Shown here piece after piece: positions 12,701 through 16,475 of a DNA stretch of 17,079 nt. Position 1 is the stretch's first letter; each line of letters starts with the position of its first letter. The stretch lies in the NCBI GenBank assembly GCA_028565635.1, contig JAOXYB010021859.1, positions 1-17,079 of the forward strand, read 5' to 3'. Below the pieces are notes generated by a model that saw only the letters and a list, made by a program, of their open reading frames with translations, was not told the DNA's origin and ran no database searches. The stretch comes from Phoronis ovalis. Its lineage: Eukaryota; Phoronida; Phoronidae. The translations under genes and the position numbers were made by a program.

Positions 12701-15700
12701 ATACAACATGGAGAGTTGGCAAGAAAAGGGTAATATAAACAAATAAGTAACACCAACCGATTATCAATTATTATATGTTTCAACAGAACGACAAATGGCC
12801 GCTAAGAATTGCAAATATCTGAATTATTATGCATATATACTATATAACACCTGTCCACTAAATATAATGTACCATTCTTTTCCTGTTTATGATTAGTTTA
12901 TCTGTCTTAATAGAGACAAGACCACATATCACACTCTAAACATTTTGTTGTTTATATTCATCTTTTCAATAGTTTTGATGACTCAAACATTATAAATTCA
13001 GATATCAGCCGTACTACTCCAGAAATGCACAGTACATAATAATAGCAACAGTTTTATTGAAAATAAATTCTTACCCATTGGCTTAGGTTGCTTAGAACGC
13101 TTCTTTCTTCTTGGTGGTGTCTGGGTTCTTTTATCTTCAACATCAGGATCAACCTCAGGATCAGTCTGTGTAGCTGCTTCCGCATCTTCAACATTGCTTT
13201 GTGTGCCATCATCTACAGTGTCCTTAGAAACAAATATTAAACAGTACATGAAATATCTGGTTTAAAACATTCGTGAGGCTCACAGTAAATATTTTCATCA
13301 CATACATTAAATTTAAGGTGGCTAGTCCTGTTCAGGCGACTTATTCACAGTCTGTGACACTTTATACTATGAGGATAATTTTGCGTAGTTAATTGAAAAG
13401 ATAAACTAAAAAGGTGTAGTGATTAAATTTTTGGAAAGGTTTATTAAGGATTAGGAAAAGTTAATTTACATGTTTTTCTCATGATTAGGTAATTAGTAAG
13501 GAAGTCATTTAGGGTGAAAACTCACTTTTATTCAAAACACAAACTTCAAAAAATACAAGTCCAAAACCCCTACAGATACAAAGCTGAAACTTTGCTAAAA
13601 TATACTTCCAACAGGGAATGAATTTTGAAATTTTGTTCTATTTTTAACGATGTGCTTCTAAATATACGAGTACCAGAGTATATTCGCTAATTTATAGCTG
13701 GACAGTACTGTGGTTTCCAATAAAGTACTTGTCTGTAGCACAATCCGATATCCAAGCAAATCTACTACTGAGATATTATCAAATGTTGAGTGGTCAGTTA
13801 ATGTACATGTACAAACTATTTAGAATACTAACTAGAGATGGGGATTGCACTGTGGTTCTCTTCTTCTTCTTCTTTTTCTTTTTCTGTCTCTCCAGTTCTG
13901 AATTTGGAGATGGAATCATTGATGTTGGCACAGTCATCTCTACTGTTATTGTCCTAAGATGGAAAAATATTTATTTGCAGCAATCGTAGAATATTGCAAG
14001 CAACAGATTAAATGTTGCCTATCACAATAATAACACAAACTTTCACCTATAGGCCAGGTTTATTTTGCAGGTACATGCAGGGTTAAACGATGACAGTTAG
14101 TATTTTTTTAATGACTATTATTGGCATTCAATATTAAAGAATCTAGGACTATTTGGGAAATTCTGATGTAATGTCTCAAGGAACAAAATTTCATCATCAT
14201 GACAGTATTTTATAATTGTAACTCAACCTGTTCAAGCCAAAGTGCACGACTGAAAGGAACAATCATGTACCTATATTACAGTTATTATACACAATCATGC
14301 TAAATTATAAAATGGCTTACTTATCAGGTGACTTTGGCTTTTTCTTCTTTTTATTTTCAGTCTTTTTTGGCGAATCATCTTCAAATGCATTATTTTCTTG
14401 ACCTTTAAAAATAGCCAAATATCTTCCCAATATTAAGCAGAGTCAGTGGTTCTATTGTTTGTAAACATAAAAGCTGTAGGAAATATACATGTTATGATCA
14501 TAGATGCTGTATGTTTGCCATCTGGATATAATATAACAAAAGAATTTAAAATTTAAAATAAAAATACAAACTAACTCTGGGGTTATACAAGTATATCTGT
14601 TCATCTGTATTGTATCTTAGAGATAACATGAGGAGCAAAGCTGATATACCTCTAGCTAGACATCATCAGCATTGTTGGTAGAATTTAATAGAAATTACTA
14701 ATCATCTTTTTTACTTGGAACCTTTGTCTTGTTTATGGATAGTATACATTAAACCCAAAAAAACTTTATCAGAATATTAAGAACATTCCTGAAACTGATA
14801 AAGCTGCATGACCACTACGAGTATTTTCACCCGTCACTATTTATTGAATAAATCATTATTATTTTCAATTTTACCTTCAATTTCTCTCTGCCTTTGTCTT
14901 CTCTTATTACTTTTGGCACTTTTAGGCTGATCATCAGGATCATATGTATTAGCCAGTATACTTTCATCATTTTCTTTCGCCAGGCCTTCACCTTTTTTTA
15001 AACTGTCCAACTAGTACAAAATAAAACATCTTTCAATAAAAAAAGATATTTATGCAGCAAAGAAATTTTGTAATGATCTGATTATTTATCTAACTTTATG
15101 GTTCATTATCTTTTCATTATAACACATGGTAAGAAAATAAAATTCTGATTTTAACCTTCTACAAGATTAAGCATTGCGGATCTGTCCTATCAAACTTTCA
15201 AAGTTCGCCTTAAATGTGATTCCATGGACTTTCCTAGAAACTGCTCGATTATAAATACTACAAAGGGGGCGTCAGAAAATCCACTACTTTATCTAGTAAT
15301 TCCAACTACTTCTGAACCACCTCCCTCATGATTAAAATTACCTTTTTAAAATCTGAATTCGCCCTAATTTGCTTGTAGTTAAAACTTTATACACCCCTGT
15401 AGAGTAGTAATTACAACAATTATTTCAGGTTCCCTTGGGTAACAATTATTAATGGAGCAGCTCTAATGTAAGCTTGGTATTTAGCATTACATCAATAACC
15501 TACAGTAGATTGACCCTTTCTTTTTTTCTTCCCACTCTTTTTCACCTCCACTTGAGCTTCAACCAATGCCTGTTTTAGTAGTTCATCAAATCTGGTTTTT
15601 GTCTTTACTTGTATATTAGTACCTACATGGTTAGAATAATGAAATTCTCTTCATATTGCAATATAAATATAATTTTAGCTACAGCTACTTCATATGTTTT

Positions 15701-16475
15701 GCATTTCATATCAAGTATCAACACTAATGTCAAGTCTGAATGTTGTAGAGTGGTTAAATTTCAAAATATGGACATAACCAGAAAATTTTCTTATATAGTC
15801 AGACATTTTATCTATAATTATATATAATATTTATTAGAAGTTTATGTTAAGGTCGCACTCACTACCAGTATGTAACCCACTATGTAACTCAGTTACATAC
15901 TGGTAGTTAGTGCGACTTTAACATAAACTTTAATATCTGCATGGTGTAGAGCCTGAATTAGTGTTCATCATCTAGAAGATATTGGACATTTTATTATGTT
16001 GCCTGACATTTACATTTTATTTGATATAATAATCTGAGAAAAACAATAATGACCAAGAGTACTTCCCCCAGATTGTTATTGCATTTAACAGTGAATATCC
16101 AAATACCAATATGCAAATACCAAACAACTCAACTTGGTATTAGGGATATGTTTTATATAATTAGATAAAGCTATGTAACAGGCCATTGGCATTCTTACTG
16201 CTAGCAAGACATTATAAGTATTAACAGGCTTAATTGTCAGCCAGTTATGAAATTCACAAACTAACAAGTGATTACGAATTATCCAGTCAGAACATAGATC
16301 AAAGTATGTAATAACTATATAAAAAACTACTGTAATTTGTTTTAATCTGTTATTGGCATTATTGTACCTGAAGGCTCACTCTCGTCATCCAATCCATTAT
16401 TTGATTTATTTAGTGCTGCTAGCTCATTTGGTTTAGCTCTCCTTCTTTTCTTTTTTTTCTTTTCATAAGGTGTTT
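471..16475 (-). CDS. AHI1: AHI1/jouberin, spliced gene, 25 exons placed, 5' end missing
   Basis: The gene encodes jouberin, a scaffold of the ciliary transition zone and basal body. In vertebrates it is needed for ciliogenesis, with reported links to Rab8a and beta-catenin, and it is mutated in Joubert syndrome. The 25 exons (listed separately) join without a frame break into at least 1,103 residues. The order is a charged N-terminal region (about 1-238), a C2-like region (about 255-460), a linker, seven WD40 repeats (about 525-841), a low-complexity linker (842-1040) and an SH3 domain (about 1045-1096). A Lys-rich N-terminus, WD40 propeller and single C-terminal SH3 together are diagnostic of jouberin. 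Matches to the human protein as remembered include [33 protein letters not shown] and TPCGTF. No initiator Met is visible, so coding starts upstream of 16475. Intron lengths run from 293 to 976 bases. Orthology is near certain; individual boundaries are slightly less so. Confidence 0.95.
482..488 (-). other. possible splice donor just inside the final coding exon
   Basis: On the minus strand AAGG/GTAGGT falls five codons before the TGA. If it is used, the protein would leave the SH3 domain at EKG and continue in an exon beyond the left edge of the window, as the vertebrate protein does with its C-terminal tail. If it is not used, the protein ends in RFSV. The sequence alone does not decide. 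Confidence 0.35.
1104..1165 (-). CDS. AHI1: AHI1 exon x: 62-base linker exon
   Basis: The acceptor is GTATTTCAG at 1174-1166 and the donor is GATACT/GTAAGT at 1103, a strong donor. Two bases complete Val1001, then residues 1002-1021 read [20 protein letters not shown]. It was found by looking for the phase correction needed between the previous exon (one leftover base) and the SH3 exon (phase 0). It is too short to stand out as an open frame. A plus-strand frame across it is a shadow. Confidence 0.85.
1166..1871 (-). other. AHI1 intron, 706 bases, featureless
   Basis: It separates the Gln-rich linker exon from the 62-base exon. It holds a weak reading frame (minus, 1238-1423) with no flanking splice logic. 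No repeat or RNA gene was seen. Confidence 0.7.
1872..2004 (-). CDS. AHI1: AHI1 exon w: Gln/Ser-rich linker
   Basis: The acceptor is ATGTTTCAG at 2013-2005 and the donor is TCCAG/GTATGC at 1871. It encodes residues 957-1000 in phase 0 and leaves one base for Val1001. [44 protein letters not shown] is Gln/Ser/Pro-rich and probably disordered. Exon length and end phase require another exon before the SH3 exon, which is found at 1104-1165. Confidence 0.86.
2422..2547 (-). CDS. AHI1: AHI1 exon v: low-complexity linker
   Basis: The acceptor is ACTTTGCAG at 2556-2548 and the donor is CCACTG/GTGGGT at 2421. It encodes residues 915-956, phase 0 to phase 0: [42 protein letters not shown]. The TPRVKSP text has SP/TP pairs that could be phosphorylated by proline-directed kinases (inference). 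It has no domain. Confidence 0.84.
2871..2976 (-). CDS. AHI1: AHI1 exon u: helical linker
   Basis: The acceptor is TTTTTAG at 2983-2977 and the donor is AATCTG/GTAATA at 2870. The first base completes Lys879. It encodes residues 880-914: [20 protein letters not shown] then [15 protein letters not shown]. The second half is a likely amphipathic helix. It sits where human jouberin has a helix of similar character (KQRLETVTEVIRSC, as remembered). An upstream in-exon GTAAAT in the AVNN codons is a possible alternative donor but would break the phase. Confidence 0.86.
3354..3468 (-). CDS. AHI1: AHI1 exon t: linker after the propeller
   Basis: The acceptor is TTTGCATTACAG at 3480-3469 and the donor is GAGCAA/GTGAGT at 3353. 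It encodes residues 842-878, with Ala841 and Lys879 split. The text [37 protein letters not shown] has no recognised fold and does not obviously match the human linker. The splice phases fit both neighbours exactly. Confidence 0.87.
3913..4053 (-). CDS. AHI1: AHI1 exon s: WD40 repeat 7
   Basis: The acceptor is ATTTTTTCAG at 4063-4054 and the donor is CAAAAG/GTAGGC at 3912. It encodes residues 795-840, with Gly794 and Ala841 split. [20 protein letters not shown] then [20 protein letters not shown] and YKYDPK match human [44 protein letters not shown] as remembered. This closes the propeller. Confidence 0.96.
4054..4789 (-). other. AHI1 intron between WD40 repeats 6 and 7, 736 bases
   Basis: It interrupts Gly794 between NAET and DQVAMY. 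The content is AT-rich with no coding signal. The minus-strand frame at 4374-4595 translates to low-quality text and is not an exon, because the flanking exons already join in phase. Confidence 0.7.
4790..4923 (-). CDS. AHI1: AHI1 exon r: WD40 repeat 6
   Basis: The acceptor is TTCTATCAG at 4932-4924 and the donor is AACAG/GTTCTT at 4789, a weak donor (GTTCTT). It encodes residues 750-793, with Gly794 split. [40 protein letters not shown] and NAET match human [38 protein letters not shown] as remembered. The conserved protein text leaves little doubt about the weak donor, because ETG/DQVAMY is contiguous in the family. Confidence 0.95.
4924..5433 (-). other. AHI1 intron between WD40 repeats 5 and 6, 510 bases
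   Basis: It splits the Ile749 codon (AT/A). Nothing was recognised apart from AT-rich sequence. Confidence 0.7.
5434..5528 (-). CDS. AHI1: AHI1 exon q: WD40 repeat 5
   Basis: The acceptor is TTTTTCAG at 5536-5529 and the donor is TAGAAT/GTAAGT at 5433. It encodes residues 718-748, with Ile749 split (AT/A). [20 protein letters not shown] then [11 protein letters not shown] aligns with human [31 protein letters not shown] as remembered, almost without gaps. The intron downstream of blade 4 that precedes this exon holds the AAGGGGTA repeat cluster. Confidence 0.96.
5736..6050. repeat. eroded repeat with AAGGGGTA..TTTTT core
   Basis: Related cores start near 5736, 5769, 5811, 5861, 5971, 6002 and 6037. 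Each has AAGGGG or AAGGG(A/C/T), a few bases, then a run of T. Spacings are 33, 42, 50, 110, 31 and 35 bases. This suggests a tandem array of a roughly 31-35-base unit that has decayed and gained insertions. The family is not recognised by name. It is entirely intronic. Confidence 0.55.
5971..6032. repeat. two tandem 31-base copies
   Basis: Copy 1 is 5971-6001 and copy 2 is 6002-6032. Both read AAGG(G/C)ATAGC, a T run, GATGATTTT, (T)GTTTC. They differ by one substitution and by a shift of one T between two T runs, so the duplication is much younger than the rest of the cluster. Confidence 0.85.
6385..6579 (-). CDS. AHI1: AHI1 exon p: WD40 repeat 4 and insert
   Basis: The acceptor is TTTGTTGTAG at 6589-6580 and the donor is CTGATT/GTAAGT at 6384. 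It encodes residues 653-717, phase 0 to phase 0. [20 protein letters not shown] then [17 protein letters not shown] is blade 4. The rest, [20 protein letters not shown] plus VVDDKELI, is an insert before blade 5. It matches the human position [23 protein letters not shown] as remembered. Confidence 0.95.
6580..7055 (-). other. AHI1 intron between WD40 repeats 3 and 4, 476 bases
   Basis: AT-rich phase 0 intron. Nothing else was seen. Confidence 0.7.
7056..7224 (-). CDS. AHI1: AHI1 exon o: WD40 repeat 3
   Basis: The acceptor is TTAATTATGCAG at 7236-7225 and the donor is GGACAG/GTACAG at 7055. It encodes residues 597-652. [40 protein letters not shown] and [16 protein letters not shown] complete blade 2 and form blade 3. 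Human has [15 protein letters not shown] and TGCYDSMIRIW as remembered. The loop after VRVW is short and Asp/Gly-rich. Confidence 0.96.
7552..7667 (-). CDS. AHI1: AHI1 exon n: WD40 repeat 2
   Basis: The acceptor is GCTGTCTTACAG at 7679-7668 and the donor is GCAAG/GTATGT at 7551. It encodes residues 558-595, with Arg596 split. [20 protein letters not shown] then [19 protein letters not shown] is a canonical blade with the GH dipeptide, the structural D in SSDATAR and the following VWN from the next exon. Human: GHLNIIYDLSWS..., SSDGTARIW as remembered. Confidence 0.96.
7668..8643 (-). other. AHI1 intron between WD40 repeats 1 and 2, 976 bases (longest)
   Basis: This phase 0 intron is the longest complete one. 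It contains two small palindromic elements: GTCAC-A-GTGAC at 8300-8310, and a 7-base inverted pair CTGACCT (8320-8326) / AGGTCAG (8334-8340). No coding exon is required here by phase and none was seen. Confidence 0.65.
8644..8836 (-). CDS. AHI1: AHI1 exon m: WD40 repeat 1
   Basis: The acceptor is ATATCTTTAG at 8846-8837 and the donor is TATGAA/GTAAGT at 8643. It encodes residues 494-557. [25 protein letters not shown] precedes the first blade, [20 protein letters not shown] then [13 protein letters not shown]. Human jouberin has LPGQACRIPNKHLF and a GYPIILYE end at the same place, as remembered. The exon ends exactly at the blade boundary, before IPSG. Confidence 0.95.
8837..9326 (-). other. 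AHI1 intron, 490 bases
   Basis: It splits the Ser493 codon upstream of the first WD40 exon. AT-rich, with nothing recognised. Confidence 0.7.
9327..9385 (-). CDS. AHI1: AHI1 exon l: 59-base linker exon before the propeller
   Basis: The acceptor is TTTTTGTAG at 9394-9386 and the donor is ATGAG/GTAAGT at 9326. It encodes residues 474-492 ([19 protein letters not shown]), with Ser493 split at the downstream junction. It starts in phase 0 and ends with two bases. It is the shortest exon in the gene. Only EKG seems shared with the human linker, which is longer and poorly conserved. The text [13 protein letters not shown] also resembles a WD-like blade edge and may supply a strand that closes the propeller (inference). 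Confidence 0.88.
9679..9804 (-). CDS. AHI1: AHI1 exon k: end of C2-like region and linker
   Basis: The acceptor is TTATTCTTAG at 9814-9805 and the donor is CAAGCA/GTAAGT at 9678. It encodes residues 432-473, phase 0 to phase 0. [20 protein letters not shown] then VSGIRPPE corresponds to human EWWSK...[16 protein letters not shown] as remembered. It ends with [11 protein letters not shown], matching the human YRSMMALQEE stretch just before the propeller. Confidence 0.94.
9805..10366 (-). other. AHI1 intron, 562 bases
   Basis: A phase 0 intron. Two plus-strand open frames (9959-10141 and 10142-10333) overlap it. They have unremarkable composition and no detectable homology, and are treated as chance. 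Confidence 0.65.
10367..10465 (-). CDS. AHI1: AHI1 exon j: C2-like region
   Basis: The acceptor is TTTTAG at 10471-10466 and the donor is GTTGAG/GTATGT at 10366. It encodes residues 399-431, phase 0 to phase 0. The text [20 protein letters not shown] aligns with human [21 protein letters not shown] as remembered. [12 protein letters not shown] then leads into the FEWWSK-like strand of the next exon. A plus-strand open frame over the same bases is a shadow. Confidence 0.93.
10820..10915 (-). CDS. AHI1: AHI1 exon i: C2-like region, central strands
   Basis: The acceptor is TTTCTTGTAG at 10925-10916 and the donor is CTTAAG/GTAGGA at 10819. It encodes residues 367-398, phase 0 to phase 0 (32 codons). 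The sequence [20 protein letters not shown] followed by [12 protein letters not shown] matches ILDFLSVDEI...FRKIAWAFLK of human jouberin as remembered, with a shorter loop between the two halves. An exon divisible by three could be skipped without a frameshift, but that would break the C2-like fold. Confidence 0.93.
11258..11447 (-). CDS. AHI1: AHI1 exon h: C2-like region core
   Basis: The acceptor is GTTTTTCAG at 11456-11448 and the donor is GAG/GTAAAA at 11257. It encodes residues 304-366, with Lys303 completed by its first base, and ends in phase 0. [17 protein letters not shown] and [17 protein letters not shown] correspond to the strongly conserved human [15 protein letters not shown] and EWEEQIVFNENFPYL as remembered. 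KVIIFFE ends the exon and continues into VLDF in the next one. This is the most conserved non-propeller part of the protein and a firm orthology anchor. Confidence 0.95.
11448..12259 (-). other. AHI1 intron in the C2-like region, 812 bases
   Basis: It interrupts Lys303. Two overlapping minus-strand frames at 11811-12062 are hydrophobic chance frames; the flanking exons join in phase without them. Nothing else was recognised. Confidence 0.65.
12260..12455 (-). CDS. AHI1: AHI1 exon g: start of the C2-like region
   Basis: The acceptor is TTCTTTTTAG at 12465-12456 and the donor is ACAAA/GTGAGT at 12259. It encodes residues 239-302, with Glu238 and Lys303 split across junctions. The text [35 protein letters not shown] matches the human stretch around GVYIHRTDRLKSDF and HPMVKIHVVDEHTGQYVKK as I remember it. 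Alternating hydrophobic strands fit the C2-like fold predicted in jouberin. No calcium-site acidic loop is obvious, so it probably binds proteins or lipids without calcium, which is inference. Confidence 0.93.
12456..13074 (-). other. AHI1 intron, 619 bases
   Basis: It separates the disordered N-terminal exons from the first C2-like exon and splits Glu238. AT-rich, no features. Confidence 0.7.
13075..13222 (-). CDS. AHI1: AHI1 exon f: acidic segment with two TQT motifs and a basic cluster
   Basis: The acceptor is TTTCTAAG at 13230-13223 and the donor is AATGG/GTAAGA at 13074. It encodes residues 189-237 in phase 0 and leaves G for Glu238. Acidic blocks ([20 protein letters not shown], then VDPDVED) are followed by [23 protein letters not shown] (206-209 core) and KRTQT (219-223) resemble the KxTQT motif bound by the dynein light chain LC8. 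That function is inference; no structured domain is visible. It is the last exon of the disordered N-terminal region. Confidence 0.85.
13223..13832 (-). other. AHI1 intron, 610 bases
   Basis: A phase 0 intron whose 5' boundary depends on the uncertain donor of exon e. It contains a stretch near 13311-13345 (AAGGTGGCTAGTCCTGTTC) less AT-rich than its surroundings that may belong to an interspersed repeat, but no inverted ends were found. Confidence 0.55.
13833..13953 (-). CDS. AHI1: AHI1 exon e: polylysine segment, 3' edge uncertain
   Basis: The acceptor is CCATCTTAG at 13962-13954. The first base completes Lys148. The frame reads [20 protein letters not shown], then ERQ, seven lysines, RTT and VQSPSL (residues 149-188). 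Two in-phase donors are possible: CTA/GTTAGT at 13832, used here, or ACA/GTGCAA at 13850, which would end the exon at 13851 and remove six residues. Neither is strong. The plus-strand copy of the AAG/AAA run produces a spurious poly-Phe reading frame over this exon. Confidence 0.68.
14321..14402 (-). CDS. AHI1: AHI1 exon d: short acidic-then-polylysine segment
   Basis: The acceptor is TTTTTAAAG at 14411-14403, with a purine-rich end, and the donor is GATAA/GTAAGC at 14320. It encodes residues 122-147, with Gly121 and Lys148 completed across the junctions. The sequence is [20 protein letters not shown] followed by KPKSPD. It shows low complexity and is probably disordered. At 82 bases it cannot be skipped without a frameshift. 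Confidence 0.78.
14403..14874 (-). other. AHI1 intron, 472 bases
   Basis: It splits Gly121. AT-rich, with nothing else seen. Confidence 0.7.
14875..15010 (-). CDS. AHI1: AHI1 exon c: charged N-terminal segment
   Basis: The acceptor is GTACTAG at 15017-15011 and the donor is GAAG/GTAAAA at 14874. It encodes residues 76-120 in phase 0 and leaves one base (G), giving Gly121 across the junction. The sequence runs [17 protein letters not shown], then an acidic YDPDDQ stretch, then the basic cluster [10 protein letters not shown]. It has no recognised domain and looks disordered. It fits the poorly conserved charged N-terminal region of jouberin. Confidence 0.8.
15011..15503 (-). other. AHI1 intron, 493 bases
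   Basis: A phase 0 intron between the VKTKTRF exon and exon c. No repeat or coding signal was recognised. Confidence 0.65.
15504..15622 (-). CDS. AHI1: AHI1 exon b: conserved N-terminal motif [12 protein letters not shown]
   Basis: The acceptor is CCATGTAG at 15630-15623, with a branch-point-like TTCTAAC unusually close upstream. The donor is ACT/GTAGGT at 15503. It encodes residues 37-75. [12 protein letters not shown] (41-52) matches VKTKVRFEELLK near the start of human jouberin as I remember it. A predicted helix ([12 protein letters not shown]) and the basic cluster KKSGKKKRK follow. The exon enters after one base of a codon and leaves in phase 0. The motif is the best anchor for the N-terminal part of the gene model. 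The pyrimidine tract is weak, so the exact 5' edge is the least certain part. Confidence 0.82.
15623..16367 (-). other. AHI1 intron with hairpin element, 745 bases
   Basis: It splits Gly36. It contains the 39-base inverted repeat described separately, about 215 bases upstream (in transcript order 5') of the exon b acceptor. The remainder is AT-rich. Confidence 0.65.
15838..15930. repeat. 39-base inverted repeat with 15-base spacer (hairpin or MITE-like)
   Basis: The left arm 15838-15876 (AAGTTTATGTTAAGGTCGCA...) and the right arm 15892-15930 are reverse complements at 37 of 39 positions. The spacer is 15877-15891. The spacer and right arm also allow a small nested hairpin (ATGTAAC / GTTACAT). 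Flanks are TA-rich (TTATTAG on the left, TAATATC on the right), so a target-site duplication cannot be read with confidence. It has no coding capacity. It may be a small foldback or MITE-like element or a recent inverted duplication. Confidence 0.9.
16368..16475 (-). CDS. AHI1: AHI1 exon a (most 5' exon seen): Lys/Arg-rich N-terminal segment
   Basis: The acceptor is TTTTCCAG at 16483-16476 and the donor is CAG/GTACAA at 16367. The exon begins with two bases that complete a codon and ends with one base (G). It encodes residues 1-35: [17 protein letters not shown], then an acidic tail with DDESEPS. It joins the next exon as Gly36. There is no in-frame ATG here. The frame can be read back through the acceptor only to a TAG without meeting a Met, so at least one further coding exon lies upstream. 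It is accepted because phase, splice sites and composition agree. It lies upstream of the motif that stands almost at the N-terminus of human jouberin. Confidence 0.75.

Noticed and set aside
13729-13989. Plus-strand 86-residue frame with a poly-Phe run
   Set aside because: It is the antisense shadow of the polylysine exon e. The run of F is the complement of AAG/AAA codons, and no splice or homology supports it.
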